NCBI GenBank assembly: GCA_004213515.1 | Contig: SHAK01000002.1 | Span: forward strand, 57,941 to 121,940 | DNA from: Limisphaerales bacterium | GTDB taxonomy: Bacteria > Verrucomicrobiota > Verrucomicrobiia > Limisphaerales > UBA1096 | Length of the DNA: 64,000 bases | Reading direction: 5' to 3' | Shown here: in pieces, positions 44,640 through 53,162 of the stretch | How the letters are laid out: every line of letters starts with the position of its first letter | Numbering within the stretch: position 1 is the first letter of the stretch | Notes under the pieces: generated by a model | Database searches by the model: none | What the model saw: the letters and a program-made list of their open reading frames with translations, nothing else | Told to the model about the DNA's origin: nothing | Program-made: the position numbers and the translations under genes

Positions 44640-45485
44640 TTAGTGTGTCATTGAATAAAAAATTATATTAATCCCCATAGGATAAGCTTTTGGTTCAGAA
44701 AATTCTTTAAAGTACCATTCTCCAGCTCGACTCTCCTCTTCCCAACCATCTCCAAGATCCGTGTTATGGCAAATAACAACCATTAATCTACCCTCATCAT
44801 CGTAAACGCCTCTGTAATGAGGTGTCTTAGCATCCCAACGCTCCCATGTAATACCTCGAGAAGCTCCCTGCATTGCAGTTCTTGGATTAGGCACCTGTGG
44901 TTTTTGTTTTAAAGGAAATACGCATTGAAATAATTCGTGTTCAATAGGCAACTCCACAATTTCTCGCGTTGGAAAAACCCGACGAAATTGCCGCTCAAAA
45001 TTCTTCCATTCAGCTTCTCCCCAGAAGTCATCCACCATCAGAAAACCTCCATTCAACAAATACTTGCGCAAGGCTTTAACTTCAGCATCACTAAAGTACA
45101 ATTCCCCAGGTTCTATAATATAAATGAAAGGGTAATTGAACAATTTGTCCTCATTTAGACTTAGGACTATTCCTTCAGGATCGACCTTTAGTGATGTTAG
45201 TTGCTCCAACCGAAACGACATATTTAAATCACTCTCAGGGTAATCCACCGACCACTTACCTCTTCCTCGCCAACCCCTACCCCATGAGTCATACTGAATA
45301 CGAGCAAATGTGAACATATCGTTAGGCAACTCTTCGTCTCGATCCCAATTCGGAACTCCAGCTCTGGGATCTCTTTCGCCACGCGACCATTGATGCTGAC
45401 TCCAGCCAATAATTGTTGTCAAAATAAGAACCCCCAACATCAAAGCACATGACAATAGACGCATGAATCGGCGCTTAGCGGTCAT
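44640..45485 (-). CDS. DUF4159 exported protein
   Basis: A 281-residue DUF4159 protein. An N-terminal helix (LLSCALMLGVLILTTIIGW) is an anchor or signal. The core FNYPFIYIIEPGELYFSDAEVKALRKYLLNGGFLMVDDFWG is the family signature. It overlaps the upstream TPR gene by ATGA and precedes MoxR. DUF4159 is a common first partner of PVC MoxR-vWA operons; function unknown, though its Rossmann-like fold may act on a ligand. Confidence 0.9.
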   Translation of the reverse strand: MTAKRRFMRLLSCALMLGVLILTTIIGWSQHQWSRGERDPRAGVPNWDRDEELPNDMFTFARIQYDSWGRGWRGRGKWSVDYPESDLNMSFRLEQLTSLKVDPEGIVLSLNEDKLFNYPFIYIIEPGELYFSDAEVKALRKYLLNGGFLMVDDFWGEAEWKNFERQFRRVFPTREIVELPIEHELFQCVFPLKQKPQVPNPRTAMQGASRGITWERWDAKTPHYRGVYDDEGRLMVVICHNTDLGDGWEEESRAGEWYFKEFSEPKAYPMGINIIFYSMTH

Positions 45486-48061
45486 TCAGCTTTGACCTTC
45501 TCGGACGGTTTAATTTTAGGTTCATTCAAGCGTACGAGCAAATTCTGAGCAGCTCGGAAACGCGGAGCATCCTCAAGCGCCTGAAGTGCATGACGCTTTG
45601 CTTCATCCGGTGAAATATCGACCAATGCAGAGGCCAATCGAAAATGTAAATCGACGGGGTCAGCCGGGTTAAGGAGTAAAAGCCTTTTAAGTGGCCGAAC
45701 GCTAGCAGCCTTATCTCCCGTTTCTTGAGATTTCAAAGCCATAAAGCGATGAGAAACTGGAGATAAAGGGTTAGCTGAAAAGAAGCGCTTAGCGGAACGT
45801 TCAACCGAAGGCCAATCTTTTCGATCAGCATAAATTTTCATTAACCTCTCATATAATTTAGTTGCAGAATCTTCAATGGCTGCCCACTTCTCCAAGACAG
45901 ATAGTTCATTATCCGCCTGTCCGAGCTCACGATGGGCTAAGCTTAACATTCCATATGGGGAACTCCCGCCTCGTTGGCGCGGATACAACTTAATCGATTT
46001 TTCTAATAACGGGATTGCTTCAAGATATTTCTCTTGATCAATCAAATTTACACAAGTTGCATTTAATGCCCAAATATTATTGGGATTCGACTCCAGCCAA
46101 TCAACGATTGCGTTTTGATCAAGAGGGTTAACCTCAAGGGGATTAGGTTTAGTCAGATCTGCTTCGGCGGCGAAATCTTTTGCTTTTGCAGTTGCATATT
46201 CTGTGAATGCTGGCTGCAACTCGTCCAGTTTAGAGGCATGATTTTCTATAGCGATATTAATAAATATTCCATCACCAAGATCTTGCAAAATCTTACTAAT
46301 ACATTCCTCCCCATAATTTTCCACCAGATATTCCACAACCAAAGATGATTGATAATAGGCAAATTGAATATGAGCCGCACTCTTCGGAACAAGAAACGCC
46401 ATACTTAAACGCTCTATCGGACTCAATTCTCCTCCAAGAATAAATTCCTGATATTCTGGCGTCATTTGCTCTCCCCAAGAGCTGTGCCTTAGCCTTTCCT
46501 CGTAAACTGAAATACCTTCACTAAACCAACGCGGCATACGATTTTTTGTCTTTTGCAAAGTTATGACATGGCAATACTCATGCCATAATAACGACTGCCA
46601 ATTCTGCTGAAAAGCGATAAGAGACTTAGGACTATTTGCAGTAATAACTTTACCAAAGCAAACACCCATATACCCATCGCCACCAGGGATGCCAAAAGTC
46701 CGAACTGCAAAATCTTTTTTCTCAGGAAAAATCTCTACAATCACCGGATCCTCAATTCTAGCATTATATTTTTTAGAAAATAAATCTCGAGCCTGAATCA
46801 GCAACTCTAAAGCTTCTTCACTATAAAGTGCCGCCTCATCTCTTGTCATCCTTAAGATAAATCCGTCGCGCTTGATATTTACATAATTTTTCAGCGAATC
46901 ATAAAGAGTTAATAAGTTATATGTTGTCACATCATATCCGTCTTCTTTATGCGCTTCCTCTGCTAATTTCCAGCCTTCATCATCTTGGCCAAGCCTGAGT
47001 AAATCCTGAGCCAATTGAGTCTTAGCAAGAACATAGCCCTTATCAAAACCCAAGGCTAATCGCTGATGAAAAGCTCCTTCCTTAAAGAGGTATTTGGAAG
47101 AAAGCTTTTTTCCTATTTCGTAATCAACATGCGGATTTGTCTTCCAAAACTTTAATCCATTCTCGCGAGCAGTCTTAGCTTCCTGAGATTTATTCTGAAC
47201 AGTGTGAATAGAAGCCTGCAAAGCCCAACTTTCAGGATGATGTGGGTTTATTTTAAATATCGCCTTCAGTATTCCATTTGCAGTTTCATACTGCTCGGCA
47301 TCAGCTTGATTATGAGCCTGTAATAATAAAGACGGAATGTGATCTGGGTTAGAAAACATAGCCTTATGTAAAGGCTCTTCCATTTGGGATGGATCACTTT
47401 CTGAATACGCTTTTGCTAAAGCATATAAAAGATCTGCATCTTCTGGATAAATCCCAATGGCTCTCGTCAATGTTTGTCCGGCTAATTTGAAATCTCGCTT
47501 AGCCAAAGCCAATTCACCAACTGCTAGCAATGCTTCTCGGTTTTCGGGGTCAGATTTAAGGACACGATCATATAAATTCTCTTTAATTTGTTTTGGGTCA
47601 GCAGTAGCTGTTTTTAAAAGTGCTCTTCCAATAAATACAATTGTACTCTCATCACTAACCCCTCGCTGACCTTCTAAAAACTGCATTATAATTTGCAGCA
47701 TCTGCTTTGACTTATCAGATTCTCCATTAGCCTCGAATGAAAGGTGAAACAACCAAAGAGCCTCAGCATTGTAGCGGTATTTGTAATCTTGAAGCAAAGT
47801 TTCAGACAACTTCTTGGCTTGGAGGAGTTGGCCAGTAACCAGATACGATCGAAGTAACAACAATCTCCAACCACTATCAAACTGCTTGTCTTCTATGGCT
47901 TTTTCACATGACTCAATTGCTTTAGCATATTCACCAGTAGCGTAAAACTGACGACCCTCCTTCAATGTTACTGCCTCCGTATTGGCTATATGTAAAAACA
48001 ACAAAGATAAAGTTGCTAAAATCCTTAGAAAATAGGGGGAAATTACCAATCTATTTATCAT
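45482..48061 (-). CDS. TPR protein with a peptidase-MA-like zinc metallopeptidase domain
   Basis: An 859-residue protein with a signal peptide (about 1-30), many TPR units in the N-terminal 350 residues (such as EALLAVGELALAKRDFKLAGQTLTRA) and more at the C-terminus. In the middle is a gluzincin domain: HEYCH at 494-498 gives two zinc-binding His and the catalytic Glu, and WFSEGISVYEE about 15-20 residues later supplies the third ligand. It overlaps DUF4159 by ATGA and heads the MoxR/vWA operon. An intact active site beside a degenerate caspase-like protein is notable. Substrate unknown. Confidence 0.88.
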   Translation of the reverse strand: MINRLVISPYFLRILATLSLLFLHIANTEAVTLKEGRQFYATGEYAKAIESCEKAIEDKQFDSGWRLLLLRSYLVTGQLLQAKKLSETLLQDYKYRYNAEALWLFHLSFEANGESDKSKQMLQIIMQFLEGQRGVSDESTIVFIGRALLKTATADPKQIKENLYDRVLKSDPENREALLAVGELALAKRDFKLAGQTLTRAIGIYPEDADLLYALAKAYSESDPSQMEEPLHKAMFSNPDHIPSLLLQAHNQADAEQYETANGILKAIFKINPHHPESWALQASIHTVQNKSQEAKTARENGLKFWKTNPHVDYEIGKKLSSKYLFKEGAFHQRLALGFDKGYVLAKTQLAQDLLRLGQDDEGWKLAEEAHKEDGYDVTTYNLLTLYDSLKNYVNIKRDGFILRMTRDEAALYSEEALELLIQARDLFSKKYNARIEDPVIVEIFPEKKDFAVRTFGIPGGDGYMGVCFGKVITANSPKSLIAFQQNWQSLLWHEYCHVITLQKTKNRMPRWFSEGISVYEERLRHSSWGEQMTPEYQEFILGGELSPIERLSMAFLVPKSAAHIQFAYYQSSLVVEYLVENYGEECISKILQDLGDGIFINIAIENHASKLDELQPAFTEYATAKAKDFAAEADLTKPNPLEVNPLDQNAIVDWLESNPNNIWALNATCVNLIDQEKYLEAIPLLEKSIKLYPRQRGGSSPYGMLSLAHRELGQADNELSVLEKWAAIEDSATKLYERLMKIYADRKDWPSVERSAKRFFSANPLSPVSHRFMALKSQETGDKAASVRPLKRLLLLNPADPVDLHFRLASALVDISPDEAKRHALQALEDAPRFRAAQNLLVRLNEPKIKPSEKVKAE

Positions 48062-48240
48062 ACCACCTTCAAACTATCAAAGTTACTAATATGAGTTAAA
48101 GATTTCATATTTTAAGAAAAGACATATTCAGTTTGACAGACTCTTTCTTCAAGAAAATTCAACACATCAGCCAAGCTAATATTAAGCAATTATCAGAAAA
48201 GATCTTGATTACTCGGCACTCAAGTGCAGACATTAGCTGT

Positions 48241-48621
48241 ATGGATCAACCGGATCAATTGAGAGAACTTTTCAGAATGCAGAAAGCACTCAATGAACGT
48301 ATTGGAGTAAGCACAGATGAATTCAACGATGAACAGAAAACTGAGTGGGTACTTAATTACTGTCGTGCAATGTCGCAAGAGTTAGCAGAACTCACCGATA
48401 GTGTGCCTTGGAAATGGTGGGCCAAGTACCAAAAACTCGATGAGCAAAATGCCAGAGTAGAGGTTGTAGACCTTTTCCACTTTCTTATCAGCCTAGCGCA
48501 AACACTTGGCATGAGTGCCGATGATGTCTTTGAAGCTTATCTGAAAAAAAATGAAGTAAATTTCCAGCGACAGGAAAGCGGCTATACAAAAAAAGACGAG
48601 GACGACTCACGCCATATCTAA
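48241..48621 (+). CDS. Dimeric (all-alpha) dUTPase
   Basis: A dUTP diphosphatase of about 126 residues in the MazG-like all-alpha superfamily, which prevents uracil incorporation. MQKALNERIG is the first motif, EWVLNYCRAMSQELAELTDSVPWKWW the metal-binding helix, and ARVEVVDLFHFLISLAQTLGMSADDVFEAYLKKNEVNFQRQESGY the second. I choose the ATG at 48241 because the protein then starts just before the family's first helix; an in-frame TTG at 48133 is part of a perfect TTGACA and probably a -35 element. It precedes hpt by nine bases. Confidence 0.88.
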   Translation: MDQPDQLRELFRMQKALNERIGVSTDEFNDEQKTEWVLNYCRAMSQELAELTDSVPWKWWAKYQKLDEQNARVEVVDLFHFLISLAQTLGMSADDVFEAYLKKNEVNFQRQESGYTKKDEDDSRHI

Positions 48622-48630
48622 ACAAATAAA

Positions 48631-49161
48631 ATGAGGAGCCCGAGTGATCGCTTAGCTAAGACATTAATCTCTGAAGAAAAGCTTCAGGAGCGTGTTGCCG
48701 AACTAGCTGACCAAATCAATTCTGACTTCAAAAACAGTAATCTAATTGTTGTTGGGCTTCTCACTGGAACAATTATTTTCCTAGCAGATCTTGTCAGGAA
48801 GATTGATCTTCCTTTGCGCTTGGATTTTATCGGTGTATCAAGTTATCGAAATAATACCGAATCATCAAAACTTGTATTCACCAAGGAACTAAATATTGAC
48901 GTCAAAGACCAAGACGTACTAATTGTCGACGATATCCTCGATACCGGAAAAACACTAAAATCGGTAATTGATAAAATTAATACTATGCATCCGCGCAAAA
49001 TAAGCACCTGTGTTTTGCTATCAAAAAAGGCTCGCCGTGAATACATTACTCCAGCTGATTATGTTGGCTTTGAAATTCCTAACGAATTTGCAGTAGGCTA
49101 TGGCCTCGACTATGCTGAGCATTATCGAAACTTGCCATTCATTGGAGCTTTAAATAATTAG
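48631..49161 (+). CDS. hpt: Hypoxanthine phosphoribosyltransferase
   Basis: A 176-residue purine-salvage PRTase that makes IMP (and probably GMP) from hypoxanthine or guanine and PRPP. The PRPP loop is VLIVDDILDTGKTLKSV, the flexible-loop region GVSSYRNNTESSKLVF, and the N-terminal LIVVGLLTGTIIFLADLVRK is the family's substrate strand. FEIPNEFAVGYGLDYAEHYRNLPFIG is the typical C-terminus. It forms a salvage pair with the upstream dUTPase. Confidence 0.95.
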   Translation: MRSPSDRLAKTLISEEKLQERVAELADQINSDFKNSNLIVVGLLTGTIIFLADLVRKIDLPLRLDFIGVSSYRNNTESSKLVFTKELNIDVKDQDVLIVDDILDTGKTLKSVIDKINTMHPRKISTCVLLSKKARREYITPADYVGFEIPNEFAVGYGLDYAEHYRNLPFIGALNN

Positions 49162-49223
49162 TGAAAAATGCAGAAAATAAATCTTATCAGATATTCAAAG
49201 CTGCTCATTCCAACATTTATTCT

Positions 49224-49469
49224 ATGAAAATCAAAGTGCGTTTCTGGTCTTATTTTTCCGATTTAACCGGTTGCAAACAAACCAGCATTGAAGTCGATCA
49301 AGGGATAACTTTAGGGCAATTACACGAGAAGGTTTGCGACAAGTTTTTGGAACTCAAAGCCGCCAAGAATAGCACCCTTAAGGTCGTGAATGTCGATTAT
49401 CAAGATAGTAATTTCGTTTTATCCGATGGTGATGAAGTATCACTCTTTCCACCAGTACAAGGCGGTTAA
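49224..49469 (+). CDS. moaD: Molybdopterin synthase small subunit
   Basis: An ubiquitin-like MoaD of about 81 residues ending in the required double glycine (PPVQGG), which carries the sulfur as thiocarboxylate. IKVRFWSYFSDLTGCKQTSIEV is the first beta-grasp strand region. The ATG at 49224 is preferred; the frame is open from a GTG at 49161. The TAA stop overlaps the moaE ATG (TAATG). No other molybdenum-cofactor gene lies in the window. Confidence 0.93.
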   Translation: MKIKVRFWSYFSDLTGCKQTSIEVDQGITLGQLHEKVCDKFLELKAAKNSTLKVVNVDYQDSNFVLSDGDEVSLFPPVQGG

Positions 49470-49861
49470 TGAAAATTGAATTAAACATATCCACTGAACT
49501 AATAAACGAAATAGCCTTAAGTAAACACCAAACGATAAGTGAAAAGGCAGGCGCAGTAGTTACATTTTCTGGTATTGTTCGCGCCCAAGAAGGCGAATCT
49601 CAGATCTCAGCAATTAACTATGAATCATTTGATGAAATGGCAGAACACCAATTCAAACTAATCTTTTCGGAGATTAATGAACGTTGGCCTATCGAATCCA
49701 TTCGTTTAATTCATCGCATAGGAATCGTCAAAGTTAATGAAGCTTCACTTTGGGTCGAAGTTATTTCCTGCCATCGGAAAGAAGCATTTGATGCTTGCCA
49801 ATACTTGATAAACGAAATGAAAAGTCGCGTGCCGATATGGAAAAAAATAATCAATAAGTAA
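49469..49861 (+). CDS. moaE: Molybdopterin synthase large subunit
   Basis: A 130-residue MoaE that transfers two sulfurs to precursor Z with MoaD. AVVTFSGIVRAQEGESQISAINYESFDEMAE is the family's core, RIGIVKVNEASLWVEVISCHRKEAFDACQYLINEMKSRVPIWKK the C-terminal signature with the catalytic lysines. It overlaps moaD by one base. A molybdoenzyme must be encoded elsewhere. Confidence 0.95.
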   Translation: MKIELNISTELINEIALSKHQTISEKAGAVVTFSGIVRAQEGESQISAINYESFDEMAEHQFKLIFSEINERWPIESIRLIHRIGIVKVNEASLWVEVISCHRKEAFDACQYLINEMKSRVPIWKKIINK

Positions 49862-49876
49862 TTTAATTTTTCAGAA

Positions 49877-51235
49877 TCATGAATCAGAATTTTCAATCTT
49901 TTCCACTTGAGCCTTAAGCCAACCAAGCGCCTGTGTTCGACTAGTAATCTCTCCTTCAAGTTGACGATCTCTTGCCTTTTTTAACAAATAACCAAAATCA
50001 GGCCCAGGAAGTTGACCAAGGGTGATCAAGTCATCTCCATTAATAAATGATTCCTTTAATTCCGGCTTTCTTTCAAAGACTTGAAGTTGATCTCGGAGAT
50101 AAATAAAATTGTCTAATTTACCAGAGGAGCAAATACAATCAATCCGATGCAATTCCAACTCTGTCATAAAATGAGGCCGTAGAAACAGCTTTCGAAGAGA
50201 TGCTGTTCGCAGCTTTTTCACATCATGTAATTGCATATGGTGTCGCACACAAGTGGCCACAGCATCGATATCATTATTTGGGAAACGCAATCTTTTCAAA
50301 ACTCTACGAGAAATATCCTCTCCTTTTTTCTCATGACCAAAGAAATGGATTTGCCCATTCTCATCTCGACTGAATGTCTCTGGCTTTGCGATATCGTGCA
50401 TTAATACAGACCAAATTAATTCTGTACCAGCTTCAGTCGTTAACTTACTAAGCATAAGCCTAACATGCTCAAAAACATCACCTTCAGGGTGATGCGCAGA
50501 CGACTGTTCGCAACCGATCAACTCCTCCAACTCAGGAAGAACTTTAGCCAGCAATCCACTTTTGTGTAACAAATCTAATCCACGATCAGCATAAGAGGGT
50601 TTAAAAATTTTTAATAATTCGTCACGAATACGCTCTGCACTAACATCCAAAATAAGAGAACAGTTTTCTCGAATTGCGTTAAATGTTTTAGACTCAATCT
50701 TAAATCCAAGTTGTGCAGCAAAGCGTACGGCACGCAACATTCTCAAGCGGTCCTCACAAAACCGCTCCACTGGATTCCCAATTGTCCGAATACATTTTAA
50801 TTTAAGGTCGTTCTTACCATCCACCCAATCATGCAATTTTTCAGCTATAGGATCATAAAATAAGCCATTAATTGTGAAATCACGCCGTAATGCATCTTCA
50901 CGAGCATCGGCAAAACTTACACTATTAGGATGTCGGCCATCAGAATAATCTGCCTCAGCTCTAAATGTAGCTACCTGATATTCATGGCCAGAATCTAAAA
51001 CAATAATAACCCCAAACTTCTTTCCAACTGGAATAGTTTTACTAAACAAATGTTCTACGTCTTTAGGCTTAGCATCAGTCGCAATGTCATAATCCTGTGG
51101 TATAAGACTAAGCTGCTCATCCCGAACTGATCCTCCAACAAAAAACGCTTCAAAACCAGCATCGACAAGACGCTTTACCAGACTGATCGCTCCATTGCGA
51201 AGAGACATCAACTGATGATTAAGAGAATCAGGCAT
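49877..51235 (-). CDS. CCA-adding / poly(A) polymerase family nucleotidyltransferase
   Basis: A 452-residue class II nucleotidyltransferase. FFVGGSVRDEQLSLIPQDYDIATDAKP holds the GGxVRD motif and the metal-binding D-x-D; RRDFTINGLFYDP and EDRLRMLRAVRFAAQLGF are motifs B-C. An HD domain follows (LIWSVLMHDIAKPETF, FFGHEKKGEDISRRVLKRLRF), suggesting phosphohydrolase activity. Its action on tRNA 3' ends (CCA) or mRNA (poly(A)) cannot be told from motifs alone. Although the tRNA here has an encoded CCA, repair would still be needed. It converges on moaE 16 bases away. Confidence 0.88.
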   Translation of the reverse strand: MPDSLNHQLMSLRNGAISLVKRLVDAGFEAFFVGGSVRDEQLSLIPQDYDIATDAKPKDVEHLFSKTIPVGKKFGVIIVLDSGHEYQVATFRAEADYSDGRHPNSVSFADAREDALRRDFTINGLFYDPIAEKLHDWVDGKNDLKLKCIRTIGNPVERFCEDRLRMLRAVRFAAQLGFKIESKTFNAIRENCSLILDVSAERIRDELLKIFKPSYADRGLDLLHKSGLLAKVLPELEELIGCEQSSAHHPEGDVFEHVRLMLSKLTTEAGTELIWSVLMHDIAKPETFSRDENGQIHFFGHEKKGEDISRRVLKRLRFPNNDIDAVATCVRHHMQLHDVKKLRTASLRKLFLRPHFMTELELHRIDCICSSGKLDNFIYLRDQLQVFERKPELKESFINGDDLITLGQLPGPDFGYLLKKARDRQLEGEITSRTQALGWLKAQVEKIENSDS

Positions 51236-51370
51236 GAATCAATATGAATATCCGCTGCGTACTTTTCAATGAAATCACAATTGAAACAAGTCTCAGAAAA
51301 GCAAAAAAATAAATACCTTAATTAATTTTCTTAATTCTTTCACGCTGTACTATCCTCGTTTATTCTTTCT

Positions 51371-53155
51371 TTGGTGTCTTTAGACAATAAAAATTCAGAA
51401 CTTAAATTACGCGGTATTCCCGTTTCGGAAGGCGTATCCCGAGGTCGAGTTGTGGTTTTAAATCGTCATCGAATCGTTCCAGCTAAAACTAGTTTTGAAA
51501 CACTCAACCCAGAAGCTGAAGAGGCCCGATTCCTAGCAGCACTGGACAAAACACGTCAACAGATACTAGAAATACAAAAAAGGCTTCATGATAAAATTGG
51601 TGCGAAGCAATCTTTAATTTTTGATGCACATCTTTTAGTGCTAGAAGATCCTGCAGTTTTAGAAGAAGTAAACCGAAAAATTCGAGAAGAAAAACTTTCT
51701 TCCGAATACGCTTTGTATAATGCCACAGAGAAATATGCTGAAGCATTGAGCGCAGTTGATGATTCGTATTTAAGTGAGAGGGCTGCTGATATTCGAGATG
51801 TTATTCAAAGAGTATTAGGAAATTTAACAGGCCAATCAAAACAGTACGGGCTCAAGGATCTCACTGAACCATGTATTATAGTGGCAAATGACCTAACCCC
51901 GTCCGACACAGCAAATTTAGACTCAGAAAAAGTATTAGGATTCATTACAGAAATTGGCAGCAAAACTTCTCATACAGCAATCTTAGCTCGATCACTTCAA
52001 ATCCCAGCAGTGCTTGGCCTTGGTAAAGACATCCATGAATTAAAAGCAGGGCAATCCATTCTACTCGACGGTTTTAACGGCTTCGTTGTCATTTCCCCTT
52101 CCGATCAGCTACTCTTCGAATATGGACAGCTTGTAAAACGCCAAAATACAATCGAGACGAGTCTACAAAAAATAAGGACTGAGCCAGCAAAAACTCTAGA
52201 CAACCATTCAATAACTCTCTCAGCCAACATTGAACGAGCCACGGATGTTCAAGCTGTTTTAAAAAGTGGAGCGACTGGTGTTGGACTCTTTCGAACAGAA
52301 TTTCTGTTTATTAATCGGACAGATTTACCAGATGAAGAGGAACAGTTTCAGTCTTATAAAAAAGTATCTGAGGCACTAAATCCAGAACCAGTAATTATTC
52401 GTACGCTCGACCTTGGTGGAGATAAACTTTTATCGCATGTCAATGTATCTGCAGAGATGAATCCGTTTCTTGGCTGGAGAGCTATAAGACTTTGCCTTCA
52501 AGAAAAAGACCTTTTCCGAACTCAATTACGAGCTATCCTTAGAGCAAGTGCATTTGGAAATCTAAAAATCATGTACCCCATGATCTCTGGAATAGACGAA
52601 TTGGATGAAGCTAATAATCTTCTAGAAGAATGCCAACAAGAGCTAAGGGTTAAAGGAGAGAAATTTTCTGAAAAAATTGAGATTGGAGTAATGATAGAGA
52701 CTCCATCAGCTGCAATGATTTCCGATAAACTCGCAAAGCGAGTTCATTTTTTTAGCATAGGCACCAACGACTTGATTCAATATGCGCTAGCAGTTGACAG
52801 ACTAAATGAAAAAATTGCTCATCTTTACGAACCAACTCACCCGGGCATTTTAAGACTTATTAAAACCACAGTAGATGCTGGTAAAGAGAATGGTATATGG
52901 ACAGGTGTTTGTGGGGAAATGGCAAGCGACTTATCAATGGTCCCGCTTCTCATTGGGCTAGGAGTAGAAGAATTGAGCGTGGCCTCATCAATGGTTCCCA
53001 GAGTAAAAATGTTGATACGCAACATTAATGTGACACAGGCTAAAGAACTGGCAGATTTTGCTTTGAGTAGTGATTCTCCTAAGGAAATACTTAGACGAGC
53101 TAAAAAATTGTCAAGGGAAGCAGTTCCAAATTTCTTCGAAACCAAAGAGGACTAA
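51371..53155 (+). CDS. ptsI: Phosphoenolpyruvate-protein phosphotransferase (Enzyme I)
   Basis: A 594-residue Enzyme I of the PTS. The phosphorylated His is His201 in GSKTSHTAILARS; LFRTEFLFINRTDLPDEEEQF and IGVMIETPSAAMI are PEP-binding blocks; GTNDLIQYALAVDRLNEKIAHLYEPTHP and CGEMASD are the C-terminal signature. The start is a TTG at 51371 or the next codon GTG. No HPr or EII gene is adjacent. In many bacteria a lone PtsI with HPr/EIIA has a regulatory role, which may be so here. It ends eight bases before the converging DUF2723 gene. Confidence 0.96.
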   Translation: MVSLDNKNSELKLRGIPVSEGVSRGRVVVLNRHRIVPAKTSFETLNPEAEEARFLAALDKTRQQILEIQKRLHDKIGAKQSLIFDAHLLVLEDPAVLEEVNRKIREEKLSSEYALYNATEKYAEALSAVDDSYLSERAADIRDVIQRVLGNLTGQSKQYGLKDLTEPCIIVANDLTPSDTANLDSEKVLGFITEIGSKTSHTAILARSLQIPAVLGLGKDIHELKAGQSILLDGFNGFVVISPSDQLLFEYGQLVKRQNTIETSLQKIRTEPAKTLDNHSITLSANIERATDVQAVLKSGATGVGLFRTEFLFINRTDLPDEEEQFQSYKKVSEALNPEPVIIRTLDLGGDKLLSHVNVSAEMNPFLGWRAIRLCLQEKDLFRTQLRAILRASAFGNLKIMYPMISGIDELDEANNLLEECQQELRVKGEKFSEKIEIGVMIETPSAAMISDKLAKRVHFFSIGTNDLIQYALAVDRLNEKIAHLYEPTHPGILRLIKTTVDAGKENGIWTGVCGEMASDLSMVPLLIGLGVEELSVASSMVPRVKMLIRNINVTQAKELADFALSSDSPKEILRRAKKLSREAVPNFFETKED

Positions 53156-53162
53156 ATAATTT

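Noticed and set aside
48133..48240. N-terminal extension of the dUTPase from a TTG
   Set aside because: The TTG is part of a perfect TTGACA hexamer, the extra 36 residues have no family match, and the conserved protein starts at the ATG at 48241.
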